Assembly (NCBI GenBank): GCA_949287905.1
Contig: CASEHX010000019.1
Span: 1 to 38,843, forward strand
Source of the DNA: an uncultured Olsenella sp.
GTDB lineage: Bacteria > Actinomycetota > Coriobacteriia > Coriobacteriales > Atopobiaceae
Direction: 5' to 3'
DNA: 38,843 nt
The position numbers and the translations under genes were made by a program. The stretch's first letter is position 1; each line of letters opens with the position of its first letter. Of this stretch, positions 1 through 7,436 are shown one piece after another. The notes under the pieces are model-generated. The model did no database searches. It had not been told where the DNA came from and worked only from the letters and a program-made list of their open reading frames with translations.

Positions 1-2
1 AC

Positions 3-1043
3 GTGGCCGTGAGCCAGGGCGTGGAGCTCGTGCGCTCGGTCGCGCCGCGGGCGGCCGGCCTCGCCAACGCCGTGCTGCGCCGCGTTGCCGAGAAGGACGC
101 GGCGCTCGTGGCGGACGCTCGGGCCCGCGTGGAGTCGGGTGCGTTTGACGCCCGCGACCTCGCGCTCGTCGGCGCCCTGCCGGAGTGGCTGGCCGAGCGC
201 GCGCTCCTCTCGCTCGACGCCGACCGCGCCGCAGCCTGGGCCCTTGCCGCCCTCGCCCCCGCCGCCCCCTGGGTCGCCACAGTATTCAAAAGGGGACAGA
301 CCCCTTTTGAATCATTCGTCGTCCTCGAGGAGGCGGGATGCGAGCCGGAGGAGGGCCCGCTGCCGGGGTCGTGTCGGCTGGGGGCTCCCTCGCGCCTCGC
401 GCCCTCCGGCCTCGTGGAGCGCGTGGAGGTCATCCCGTGCGACCTTGCCGCCCAGGAGGTCGCGCTCGCCTGCGCCCCCGCGCCCGGCGAGCGCGTGCTC
501 GAGGTCGGTCAGGGGCGCGGCACCAAGACGCTGCTGCTCCAGAACGCGGCGCTCGCTGCCGGCGGCCCGTGCGAGGTCACTGCCGTCGAGGTCTCTCCGC
601 GCAAGTCCAGGCTCGCCGCGCGCCGCATGGAGGTCGCGGGCGTCGCGGGACACGTGCGCTGCGTCTGTGTCGACGGTCGCGCGCTTCCCGATGATATTGG
701 CGCCTTTGACCTCGTGTTTCTCGACGCGCCCTGCACGGGCACCGGCACGCTCTCGCGCCACCCTGAGATAGCCTGGTCACTCGAGCCATCCGCCCCCGCG
801 GAGCTCTCGGCGCTCCAGGCGGAGCTGCTCGCATCGGCCGCCGCGCACGTGGCGCCCGGCGGCAGGCTCGTCTACGCCACCTGCTCGATCCTCGCCGAGG
901 AGAACGACGCCGTCATCACGGCGTTTCTCGCCAGTCCCGCGGGCGCCGGCTTCACGCTCGAGCGCTCCGGCCTCACCGAGGTCCCCGGCGGCTCGGACAC
1001 CCACTTCCACGCGCGCCTCCGGCGTCCCGCCCAAGCAACGTGA
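3..1043 (+). CDS. rsmB: 16S rRNA (cytosine-C5) methyltransferase RsmB, 5'-truncated by window edge
   Basis: RsmB methylates C967 (E. coli numbering) of 16S rRNA with S-adenosylmethionine. The frame is open at the left edge, so the true start lies outside; 346 codons remain of a family usually 430-480 long. The first ~30 residues (SVAPRAAGLANAVLRRV) are the end of the NusB-like N-terminal domain. The Rossmann methyltransferase domain follows: a SAM-binding loop (VLEVGQGRGTKTLLL, an unusual form of the family's AAPGGKT loop), motif IV DAPCTGTGTLSRHPEIAW with its cysteine, and motif VI YATCSILAEEN with the catalytic cysteine. At 284-312 a perfect palindrome lies in frame and encodes FKRGQTPFE between the two domains, probably a tolerated insertion. 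The stop is TGA at 1041-1043. The assignment is secure from the PCTGTGT and TCS motifs. Confidence 0.93.
   Translation: MAVSQGVELVRSVAPRAAGLANAVLRRVAEKDAALVADARARVESGAFDARDLALVGALPEWLAERALLSLDADRAAAWALAALAPAAPWVATVFKRGQTPFESFVVLEEAGCEPEEGPLPGSCRLGAPSRLAPSGLVERVEVIPCDLAAQEVALACAPAPGERVLEVGQGRGTKTLLLQNAALAAGGPCEVTAVEVSPRKSRLAARRMEVAGVAGHVRCVCVDGRALPDDIGAFDLVFLDAPCTGTGTLSRHPEIAWSLEPSAPAELSALQAELLASAAAHVAPGGRLVYATCSILAEENDAVITAFLASPAGAGFTLERSGLTEVPGGSDTHFHARLRRPAQAT
284..312. repeat. Perfect palindrome inside rsmB (12-bp arms, 5-nt loop)
   Basis: The left arm ATTCAAAAGGGG (284-295), loop ACAGA and right arm CCCCTTTTGAAT (301-312) form a perfect inverted repeat. Its AT-rich ends stand out from the surrounding GC-rich gene. 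It is read in frame and adds no stop. Short GGGGACAGACCCC-type palindromes are scattered in many bacterial genomes, often between genes; a copy inside a housekeeping gene is less usual. The mobile-repeat reading is inference. Confidence 0.8.
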
Positions 1044-1260
1044 ATTCGCGCTGAAGGCGAGAAGAGCGGCGTATCTTCCAGCGCGTTTTGGGTAACGTAA
1101 ACAACGTTTGCCACACGTTCGAACGCCGCACGGCCGCGCCCCGCACGTCACGTGACGTCACGCTGCGCCCCGCGCGCCGCACGCACCCCGCGGCCGCGTC
1201 CCCGCGCACGCCGACCGCCGCGCCCCGCACCCGCACGCCCCCGGAAGGACCCGATCCGCC
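1044..1260. promoter_or_regulatory. Intergenic region with three palindromes upstream of the ABC fusion gene
   Basis: Three palindromes lie in the leader: AACGT-N5-ACGTT at 1094-1108, CGTTCGAACG at 1116-1125 and ACGTCACGTGACGT (14 bp, perfect) at 1145-1158. They are candidate regulator sites for the gene at 1261. No good -35/-10 pair can be picked out. GGAAGGA at 1243-1249 is the ribosome binding site, 11 nt before the ATG. Confidence 0.4.
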
Positions 1261-4200
1261 ATGCTCGAGCTCAAGGACATCTGCAAGCGCTACGTCACGA
1301 CCGGCTTCACGCAGGTCGCGCTCGACCACGTCTCCGTCGCCTTCCGCGACAACGAGTTCGTGGCGGTTCTCGGCCCCTCCGGCTCCGGCAAGACCACGAT
1401 GCTCAACATCGTGGGCGGCCTGGACCACTTTGACGACGGCGACCTCGTGATCGACGGCATCTCCACCCGCGAGTACCGCGACCGCGACTGGGACGCCTAC
1501 CGCAACAACCGCATCGGCTTCGTGTTCCAGAGCTACAACCTCATCCCCCACCAGACGATCCTCGCCAACGTGGAGCTCGCGCTCACGCTCTCGGGCGTGG
1601 GTCGTGCCGAGCGCCGCCGCCGCGCGCTGGACGCCCTCGCTCGCGTGGGCCTCGCGGACCACGTGAACAAGCGCCCGAGCCAGCTCTCCGGCGGCCAGAT
1701 GCAGCGCGTGGCCATCGCTCGCGCCCTCATCAACGACCCGGAGATCCTGCTCGCCGACGAGCCCACGGGCGCCCTGGACTCCGTCACGTCCGTGCAGGTC
1801 ATGGACCTCCTCAAGGAGGTCGCGCAGGACCGCCTGGTCATCATGGTCACGCACAACCCCGAGCTCGCGCATCAGTACGCCACGCGCATCGTGGAGCTTG
1901 CTGACGGCCGCATCACCTCGGACTCGCGGCCCTTCGACCCCGCCACGGCGCCCCGGCGCGACGCCAAGCCCTCCCGCCGCACGTCCATGAGCTTCCTCAC
2001 GGCGCTCGGCCTCTCGTTCAACAACCTCATGACCAAGAAGGGCCGCACCATCATGACGGCCTTCGCGGGCTCCATCGGCATCATCGGCATCGCGGCCATC
2101 CTCGCCCTGGCAAACGGCGTCAACGAGTACATCGCGCGCGTGGAGGAGGACACCCTCTCCAGCTACCCGCTCTCCATCACCAAGCAGAGCATGGACATCT
2201 CCGGGCTGCTCTCGGAGGACAGCGGCATGCTGGGCGGCTCGGGTGCCGGCGACGGCTCGGGATCGGGCTCCGCCTCCGCTGACGCCGCCCAAGACGGCGA
2301 GAAGGACGCCGGCTCGCAGCAGATCCCCGAGTTCATGATGCTCACGGACATGTTTGCCTCCGTGGGCTCCAACGACCTCTCCGGCCTCAAGGCCTACCTC
2401 GAGACGAACCCCGACGACCTTGACTCCTACGTCAACGCCATCCAGTACGACTACGGCCTCACGCCGCTCGTCTACAAGGCGGACACCTCTGACGGCGCGG
2501 TGCAGCTCAACCCCAACGCCCTCTCCACCACGATGACCGGCGGAGCGTCCGGTGCCGCCACGGCCGGCATGACCGGCGGCGGGATGTCCGTCTTCAACGA
2601 GATGATCGACGACCAGGAGCTCCTCGAGTCCCAGTACGACGTCGTCGCCGGCCGCTGGGCCGCCGCGGCGGACGAGTGCGTGCTCGTGCTCACCCAGAGC
2701 GGCCGCATCAGCGACTACACGCTCTACGGCATCGGCGTGCTCGACCCGGCGGACCTCACGACCATGGTGAGCAGCGCCATGAGCGGGACGGCGGGGGAGA
2801 CCACGATCGAGCAGGGCGAGGTGGACTTCACCTACGACGACGCGCTTGGCCTCTCCTTCAAGGTGATCTCTCCCAGCGACGAGTACCGCAAAAACGCCGA
2901 GACGGGCGGCTGGACGGACATGTCCTCGGACGAGAAGTTCATGACCGAGGCGGTGAGCAACGGCCTTGACCTGCACGTGGTTGGCGTCGTGCGCCCCAAC
3001 GAGTCCTCGGACGCCAAGGCGCTCTCCGCGGGCATAGCCTACACGCCGGGCCTCACCGAGGAGCTCATGACCCGTGCGGCCGGCTCCGCGATCGTCAAGC
3101 AGCAGCTCGCCGACCCCGAGGTCGACGTCTTCACCGGCAAGAGCTTCTCCACCCTCCAGGAGGAGGCGCGCCAGGGCGTGGACCTCGGCAGCCTCTTCTC
3201 GGTGGACGAGGACGCGCTCTCCTCGGCCTTCTCGTTCGACACGAGCGGCCTCGAGGGCGCCTTCGACCCCTCGGGCATCGACCTCAGCGGCATCGACATA
3301 GACCTCTCCGGCGTCGCCGACTCGATCGACGTGGACTCGCTCGTCGCCGGCGTGCCCGCCCCGGACTTCTCGTCCATCCTGGACCAGGAGCTCGCCGACC
3401 CGGCGCTCACGACCGAGCAGCTCGAGGAGGTCACGCGCCTCGGCGGCGAGCTCGCGCGCGACTTCGTTGCCTGGTGGGGCGCCAACGCCGGCGCCCTGGA
3501 CCCGGAGGACCCCGCCTTCGCGCAGGAGGTCTCCGACCACTTTGAGCGCTACCTCGCCACCGAGAACGCGCAGGCCCTTCTCGCCCAGATCGACGCCGCG
3601 GCGGGCCCCGCGGTCCGCGAGCGCGTCCAGGAGATCGTGAGCGCCTACGTCTCCGACCAGCTCGCGCCCTACCTGCAGGGCTTCCTGAGCAGCATGTCCC
3701 AGCAGGTCTCCTCCGTCGTGTCCTCGCAGATCCAGGAGGCGGTGGCGCAGGTGCTCGCGAGCTACGCGAGCCAGGTCGCCGGCGGGGTGTCCCAGCTCCA
3801 GGGCGCCTTCTCCGTTGACGGGGAAGCCCTTGCCGCCGCCATCCACTTCAACATGGACGCCGAGGACCTGACCTCCCTCATGGAGAGCTACGCCAACGCG
3901 AGCCAGCTCACGTACGACAACAACCTCCAGACGCTCGGCTACGCCACGCCGGACGACCCGGCCGCCATCCAGATCTACCCCCGGGACTTCGAGGCCAAGG
4001 AGCGCGTGGTGGACGTCATCGACGCCTACAACGAGGACCAGCGCGCCGCCGGCAACGACGACGCCGTCATCAGCTACACGGACTACGTGGGCGTGATCAT
4101 GGGCAGCGTCACGGACATCGTGAACATGATCTCCATCGTGCTCATCGCCTTCGTGAGCATCTCGCTTGTGGTGAGCTCCATCATGATCGGCATCATCACC

Positions 4201-4530
4201 TACATCAGCGTGCTCGAGCGCAAGAAGGAGATCGGCATCCTGCGCGCCATCGGCGCCTCCAAGCGCAACGTCGCGAGCGTCTTCAACGCGGAGACCTTCA
4301 TCGAGGGGCTCATCTCCGGTCTCTTTGCCGTCGCCTTCGTCGTGGCCGTCTCCATCCCCGTGAACGCCGCGGTGCTCGACGGCTTTGCCGTGGAGAACAT
4401 CATGAGCCTGCCGTGGACGTCCGCAGCAGTGCTCGTGTGCATCTCGGTGGCGCTCACGCTGATCGCGGGCCTCATCCCGTCCAGCGCCGCCAGCCGGCGT
4501 GACCCGGTCGAGGCCCTCCGCAGCGAGTAG
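1261..4530 (+). CDS. ABC transporter ATP-binding/FtsX-type permease fusion (MacB-like)
   Basis: This 1089-residue protein joins an ATPase to a MacB/FtsX-type permease and acts at the membrane, probably in export or envelope stress; the substrate is unknown. The ATPase fills residues 1-230: Walker [10 protein letters not shown] (38-46), signature LSGGQMQR (from 142), Walker [12 protein letters not shown] (E167). The first membrane helix is near 262-285. An extracellular region of about 650 residues follows, with a Gly/Ser/Asp-rich stretch near 325-350 and aspartate-rich [18 protein letters not shown] repeats near 675-700. Three more helices close the protein from about 943, with the FtsX motif [19 protein letters not shown] near 986 and the usual end DPVEALRSE. 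The ATG has GGAAGGA upstream. No membrane-fusion partner is adjacent. MacB proteins are usually about 650 residues, so the extracellular part is unusually large. Confidence 0.9.
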   Translation: MLELKDICKRYVTTGFTQVALDHVSVAFRDNEFVAVLGPSGSGKTTMLNIVGGLDHFDDGDLVIDGISTREYRDRDWDAYRNNRIGFVFQSYNLIPHQTILANVELALTLSGVGRAERRRRALDALARVGLADHVNKRPSQLSGGQMQRVAIARALINDPEILLADEPTGALDSVTSVQVMDLLKEVAQDRLVIMVTHNPELAHQYATRIVELADGRITSDSRPFDPATAPRRDAKPSRRTSMSFLTALGLSFNNLMTKKGRTIMTAFAGSIGIIGIAAILALANGVNEYIARVEEDTLSSYPLSITKQSMDISGLLSEDSGMLGGSGAGDGSGSGSASADAAQDGEKDAGSQQIPEFMMLTDMFASVGSNDLSGLKAYLETNPDDLDSYVNAIQYDYGLTPLVYKADTSDGAVQLNPNALSTTMTGGASGAATAGMTGGGMSVFNEMIDDQELLESQYDVVAGRWAAAADECVLVLTQSGRISDYTLYGIGVLDPADLTTMVSSAMSGTAGETTIEQGEVDFTYDDALGLSFKVISPSDEYRKNAETGGWTDMSSDEKFMTEAVSNGLDLHVVGVVRPNESSDAKALSAGIAYTPGLTEELMTRAAGSAIVKQQLADPEVDVFTGKSFSTLQEEARQGVDLGSLFSVDEDALSSAFSFDTSGLEGAFDPSGIDLSGIDIDLSGVADSIDVDSLVAGVPAPDFSSILDQELADPALTTEQLEEVTRLGGELARDFVAWWGANAGALDPEDPAFAQEVSDHFERYLATENAQALLAQIDAAAGPAVRERVQEIVSAYVSDQLAPYLQGFLSSMSQQVSSVVSSQIQEAVAQVLASYASQVAGGVSQLQGAFSVDGEALAAAIHFNMDAEDLTSLMESYANASQLTYDNNLQTLGYATPDDPAAIQIYPRDFEAKERVVDVIDAYNEDQRAAGNDDAVISYTDYVGVIMGSVTDIVNMISIVLIAFVSISLVVSSIMIGIITYISVLERKKEIGILRAIGASKRNVASVFNAETFIEGLISGLFAVAFVVAVSIPVNAAVLDGFAVENIMSLPWTSAAVLVCISVALTLIAGLIPSSAASRRDPVEALRSE

Positions 4531-4563
4531 GGGAGCGCCGGTGTTCCTGGCGCTTCTCGCTTC

Positions 4564-4646
4564 CGGATTAACACGCACGGTTTGCTTCGATTCCACATAT
4601 CCGCAGGACGCTTTTTCGCAAAATGCATCTCGTGCGTGTTAATCCG
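4564..4646. repeat. GTTAATCC inverted-repeat element, copy A
   Basis: An 83-bp element with perfect 16-bp terminal inverted repeats: CGGATTAACACGCACG (4564-4579) and its complement at 4631-4646. The interior contains CACATATCCGCAGGAC, which is also in copy B (6677-6757), so the copies share ancestry and are not chance hairpins. A solo arm GCGTTAATCCG follows at 4682-4692. The flanking GAGCGGCCGGCCTT is nearly repeated beyond copy B. The element lies just after the ABC fusion gene and before the hip promoter. It contains no gene. Confidence 0.85.
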
Positions 4647-4740
4647 CCCCGTCTGCCGTTGCCGGAGCGGCCGGCCTTGTTGCGTTAATCCGTTCCGCCC
4701 GCCGGTGCAGCCGCCGTCGACGCGCTCGCGCCGACCGCTC

Positions 4741-4813
4741 TTGACATGCAAAACTCTGCAGATAGACTACTATGCAAAAGTATGCATATCAGCCAACATG
4801 CAAAACTGTGCAT
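4741..4813 (+). promoter_or_regulatory. hipBA promoter with three 16-bp operator repeats at 26-bp spacing
   Basis: A -35 TTGACA (4741-4746) and a -10-like TAGACT (4763-4768) are 16 bp apart. Three related inverted repeats start at 4746, 4772 and 4798: ATGCAAAACTCTGCAG, ATGCAAAAGTATGCAT and ATGCAAAACTGTGCAT. Each has ATGCA/TGCAT arms (the first slightly degenerate) around a 6-bp centre, and the steps are exactly 26 bp. The first overlaps the -35 and spacer. HipB of E. coli represses its own operon through several palindromic operators, so autoregulation by the gene at 4837 is likely, although the site sequence differs from the E. coli one. Confidence 0.8.
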
Positions 4814-4836
4814 GCAAGCGAGAAGGCGAGAAGAAC

Positions 4837-5229
4837 GTGGACACGATGCCCATCTCCGCTCCCCGTCAGGCCGGTATCTACGTCCGGCGTTCCCGCGAGG
4901 CCCAGGGTCTCACGCGCGCGCAGCTGGCCGCGATGTCCGGGGTCTCGGAGCGCCTGCTCGCCTCGCTCGAGCTGGGCGATGCCACGGGCATCAGGCTGGA
5001 CAAGCTGCTCGCGGTCTTCGACGCCCTCGGGCTCTCGCTCGCGGCGCAGGGCGAGAAGATCGCGTCGCCGGCGGCCGTTTCCGCGGAAGCGCCGACGCCC
5101 CAGAGACCTACGGTTCCACCGGTGTCTTCATGTCGAAAGCGCGAGTTCGGACTTCTCGACTACGGCGCTGCCCTCAGGGATTTTATCGCCAACGACATGG
5201 GAATCGCACTTCCTGAGGAGGCGATCTAG
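4837..5229 (+). CDS. hipB: HipB-like XRE-family antitoxin/repressor
   Basis: A 130-residue protein with an N-terminal helix-turn-helix of the Cro/XRE type (residues ~11-65: IYVRRSREAQGLTRAQLAAM, then SGVSERLLASLELG). The recognition helix is in SGVSERLLASLE. A Pro/Ala-rich linker (~80-100) leads to a C-terminal tail ending ALPEEAI. HipB antitoxins bind DNA as dimers and hold the HipA kinase inactive. GTG 4837 is chosen because AAGG (4823-4826) is 10 nt upstream; ATG 4846 is the alternative. The open frame extends upstream through the operators, but that part is not plausible coding. It is followed after 2 bp by hipA. It is longer than E. coli HipB (88 residues), the extra length being linker and tail. 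Confidence 0.85.
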   Translation: MDTMPISAPRQAGIYVRRSREAQGLTRAQLAAMSGVSERLLASLELGDATGIRLDKLLAVFDALGLSLAAQGEKIASPAAVSAEAPTPQRPTVPPVSSCRKREFGLLDYGAALRDFIANDMGIALPEEAI

Positions 5230-5231
5230 CA

Positions 5232-6521
5232 ATGGCTGTTCTCGACCTTCGCGTTCTTGTCGGCGGCGTGCCCGCCGGGACCGTCCACCGGGACGAGCAC
5301 GGCCTCATGACCTTTGCCTACGACGAGGGTTACCAGGGACCGCCCCTCTCGCTCTCCATGCCTATCTCAAACCGCTCCTACGGCCCCGACGTGCTGCGGC
5401 CCTACCTCTTTGGCCTCCTGCCGGACAGCGAGCTCCAGCGGCGCGCTATCGGCCGCGAGCTCGGGGTGAGCGCCAACAACCCCGTGACGCTGCTCGCCCA
5501 CATCGGCCTCGACTGCCCGGGTGCCGTGCAGCTCTGTGCGCCAGAGCGCGTTGACGAGGCGCTCTCGCGCGAGAACGACCTCCGCGAGCTCACGGACCAC
5601 GAGATAGCGCTGCGCCTCAAGACCGTGCGCGACGAGCCCGAGGTCCCGTGGATGGGCCTCGAGGAGCGGTGGTCGCTCGGCGGCAACCAGGGGAAGTTTG
5701 CGCTTGCGGGGGAAGGCGGGCGCTGGTACGAGTGTCGTGGCGCCGCACCCACCACGCACATCTTCAAGAACGGGGTCATTGGCTTCAGGCTTCAGGCGCT
5801 CAACGAGTACGTGTGCATGCGCACGGCCGAGCGCTGCGGCGTGGCCACGGCTCACGTGGACTATCGCTTCTTCGAGGACGAGCCCGCGCTCATCGTGGAG
5901 CGCTACGACCGCGTGAGAAACGCTTCGGGCAGGGTTGTGCGCCTGCACCAGGAAGACCTCTGCCAGGCACTCTCCGTCATGCCGGACTGCAAGTACACCG
6001 AGGACGGTGGCCCGTCGGCACGCGACGTGCTGCCGCTGCTGGCAGGGACGAGCCGCAACAAGCTCAACCTGCTCACGTTCTCTCACCAGCTCTTCTATAA
6101 CGCGCTTGTCGGGGCGCCCGACGCCCATGCGAAGAATTACTCCCTGTTGCTTGGTGCTGGTGGTGCCGCAATGCTCGCCCCCATGTACGACGTTGCCTCC
6201 GGCCTTGCCTACGAGAAGCTGCGTCGCCGCCTGCGCCTCGCAATGTCCGTTGGCGGCGAGAACCGCGTGGGGCGCGTCGGCGCCGGTGCGCTCGAGCGCT
6301 ATGTGGGTGCCGGAGACCCCAAGCTCGCTGCGCTGCTCGAGCGTGCCGGCCTCACGCTGGCGTCCTGCCGCGCCCTCATGGCCGACCTCGCGCAGGAGAT
6401 CCCCGTCTCCATGGCGGAGGTCTTCGAGGAGTCCGCGGGCATCCCGGGTGCGGACGAGCTCCACGAGCACCTCCTCGAGCCCGTTGCCGCCAACTGCCGC
6501 CGTACTCTCGCGCTGCTCTAG
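5232..6521 (+). CDS. hipA: HipA-like serine/threonine kinase toxin
   Basis: This 429-residue protein is close to the usual HipA length (~440). HipA phosphorylates glutamyl-tRNA synthetase in E. coli, stalling translation and giving persister cells; the target here is not known. The N-terminal HipA_N domain (~1-105) has LRPYLFGLLPD. The kinase part has the Gly-rich loop WSLGGNQGKFAL with S148 at the position of the autophosphorylated serine, ERYDR near 220, the catalytic loop DAHAKN (D297, N302) and the metal-binding MYDV (D320). All key residues are present, so the kinase looks active. GAGGAGG at 5215-5221 is 10 nt from the ATG. The first of three 13-bp repeats covers the stop codon. Confidence 0.92.
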   Translation: MAVLDLRVLVGGVPAGTVHRDEHGLMTFAYDEGYQGPPLSLSMPISNRSYGPDVLRPYLFGLLPDSELQRRAIGRELGVSANNPVTLLAHIGLDCPGAVQLCAPERVDEALSRENDLRELTDHEIALRLKTVRDEPEVPWMGLEERWSLGGNQGKFALAGEGGRWYECRGAAPTTHIFKNGVIGFRLQALNEYVCMRTAERCGVATAHVDYRFFEDEPALIVERYDRVRNASGRVVRLHQEDLCQALSVMPDCKYTEDGGPSARDVLPLLAGTSRNKLNLLTFSHQLFYNALVGAPDAHAKNYSLLLGAGGAAMLAPMYDVASGLAYEKLRRRLRLAMSVGGENRVGRVGAGALERYVGAGDPKLAALLERAGLTLASCRALMADLAQEIPVSMAEVFEESAGIPGADELHEHLLEPVAANCRRTLALL

Positions 6522-6555
6522 CGCGCTGGTCTAGCGCGCTGGTCTAGCGCGCTGG
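6517..6555. repeat. 13-bp direct repeat, three copies, at the hipA stop
   Basis: TCTAGCGCGCTGG occurs three times head to tail (6517-6529, 6530-6542, 6543-6555). The first copy contains the hipA stop TAG, and each copy contains the palindrome AGCGCGCT. This looks like recent slippage. Confidence 0.9.
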
Positions 6556-6629
6556 TCGCCGTAGTTGCCGTTTACTGTGCGTCTGCCACTGCGGGTGAGC
6601 GATGCGGGAGTGCGAGTCCTTGTCGCTTC

Positions 6630-6757
6630 CGGATTAACGCGCGCGGTTTGTTTTGCGGCGGGCCCCTCTCGGCTTTGGATTAACGCGCACGGTTTGTTTC
6701 GATATCACATATCCGCAGGACAATTTTCCGCGCAATGCAATCCGTGCGCGTTAATCC
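6630..6757. repeat. GTTAATCC inverted-repeat element, copy B, with an extra left arm
   Basis: The complete element is 6677-6757 with perfect 16-bp ends: GGATTAACGCGCACGG (6677-6692) and its complement (6742-6757). An additional left arm (CGGATTAACGCGCGCGG and TTTG) stands at 6630-6650, preceded by TCGCTTC exactly as in copy A, so the left end appears duplicated. The interior CACATATCCGCAGGAC matches copy A. Copies A and B are in the same orientation on either side of hipBA. Confidence 0.85.
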
Positions 6758-6770
6758 GTTTCGTCCGTCG

Positions 6771-6850
6771 GTGCCGGGGCAACTGACGCGCCGCACGCCG
6801 GCGCCGGGGCAACTGGCGTTCCGTCAACCGGCGCCGGGGCGGCCGGCCTT
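6771..6850. repeat. 30-bp tandem repeat next to element copy B
   Basis: Units begin at 6771, 6801 and 6831, each with GNGCCGGGGC; the first two continue with AACTG. The third ends GGCCGGCCTT, which also flanks copy A (near 4669-4678). So this is an expanded version of the flank seen once beside copy A. Confidence 0.75.
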
Positions 6851-6895
6851 CCCGCCCGCGCTTGCGCTATGCTGGGAGTGTCGAAGGGAGCGCAC

Positions 6896-7291
6896 ATGCT
6901 GCAGAGGGACTACGTGCTTGAGATCGTGGGGCAGTTCGTCGACGGGGTCAGCGTCGCGCTGCGCCGCGCCGCCCTTGGCGAGAAGACCGGCCTGGTGGAG
7001 ACCGAGCGCCAGATCGGCGACCTGCTCGAGCTGGAGCCGCAGACCGCGCTCGCGCTCGCCCCGGACTCGCTCGTCACGATGATGGTGCTCTCCGGCATGG
7101 GTGACTCCCTCGCCGAGTACGTTGGCTACGCGCTCGACCGCCTCGCGCGCCTCTACGAGAGGGCGGGCGACGATGACACGGCGGGGCTGCGCCGTCTGCA
7201 GGCCAAGGCCGTGGGGGAGTCCTTCGGCTTCGACCCTGCGACTCCGCCCGCAGAGCTCGCCGGCCTGGACGCGGAGGTGTTCAAGGCGTAG
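6896..7291 (+). CDS. Small uncharacterised helical protein (possibly DUF6483 family)
   Basis: A soluble 131-residue protein starting MLQRDYVLEIVGQFV, rich in Leu/Ala/Glu and probably all helical, with no signal peptide or membrane helix. A conserved-looking core is LLELEPQTALALAPDSLVTM, and the C-terminal half (SLAEYVGYALDRLARLYERAG) resembles a TPR-like helix pair. ATG 6896 has AAGGGAG at 6884-6890, 5 nt upstream; the ATG at 6869 lacks such a site. Length and N-terminal pattern recall DUF6483 proteins, but this is from memory and tentative. It is a stand-alone gene between the hip region and rmlB. No function is proposed. Confidence 0.7.
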   Translation: MLQRDYVLEIVGQFVDGVSVALRRAALGEKTGLVETERQIGDLLELEPQTALALAPDSLVTMMVLSGMGDSLAEYVGYALDRLARLYERAGDDDTAGLRRLQAKAVGESFGFDPATPPAELAGLDAEVFKA

Positions 7292-7297
7292 GCGCCT

Positions 7298-7405
7298 CGA
7301 GAAGTGCCGCACGGCCGAGAACCACCGCCCAGCCGAGAACCGCCGTCCAGTCGAGAACCGCCGTCCAGCTGAGGACCGCCGCCCAACCGAGAAGCGCCGC
7401 ACAAA
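7298..7405. repeat. 18-bp tandem repeat, six units
   Basis: Units start at 7298, 7316, 7334, 7352, 7370 and 7388. The best-conserved form is CGAGAACCGCCGTCCAGY; the outer units are more diverged. The array fills most of the space between the unknown gene and rmlB and ends about 18 bp before the rmlB ribosome binding site GAGGAGG (7423-7429). The period is a multiple of three, but no start site supports translation. Confidence 0.85.
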
Positions 7406-7436
7406 GCTGCGCCCACGACCCCGAGGAGGATGACCC

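Noticed and set aside
973..4596. Very long open frame on the minus strand opposite the ABC fusion gene
   Set aside because: It mirrors the plus-strand gene in GC-rich DNA, is extremely His/Asp/Gly/Val/Arg-rich and has no domain; the plus strand has clear ABC motifs.
4582..4836. N-terminal extension of HipB through the operator region
   Set aside because: The open frame crosses the repeat element and all three operators; no translation signal.
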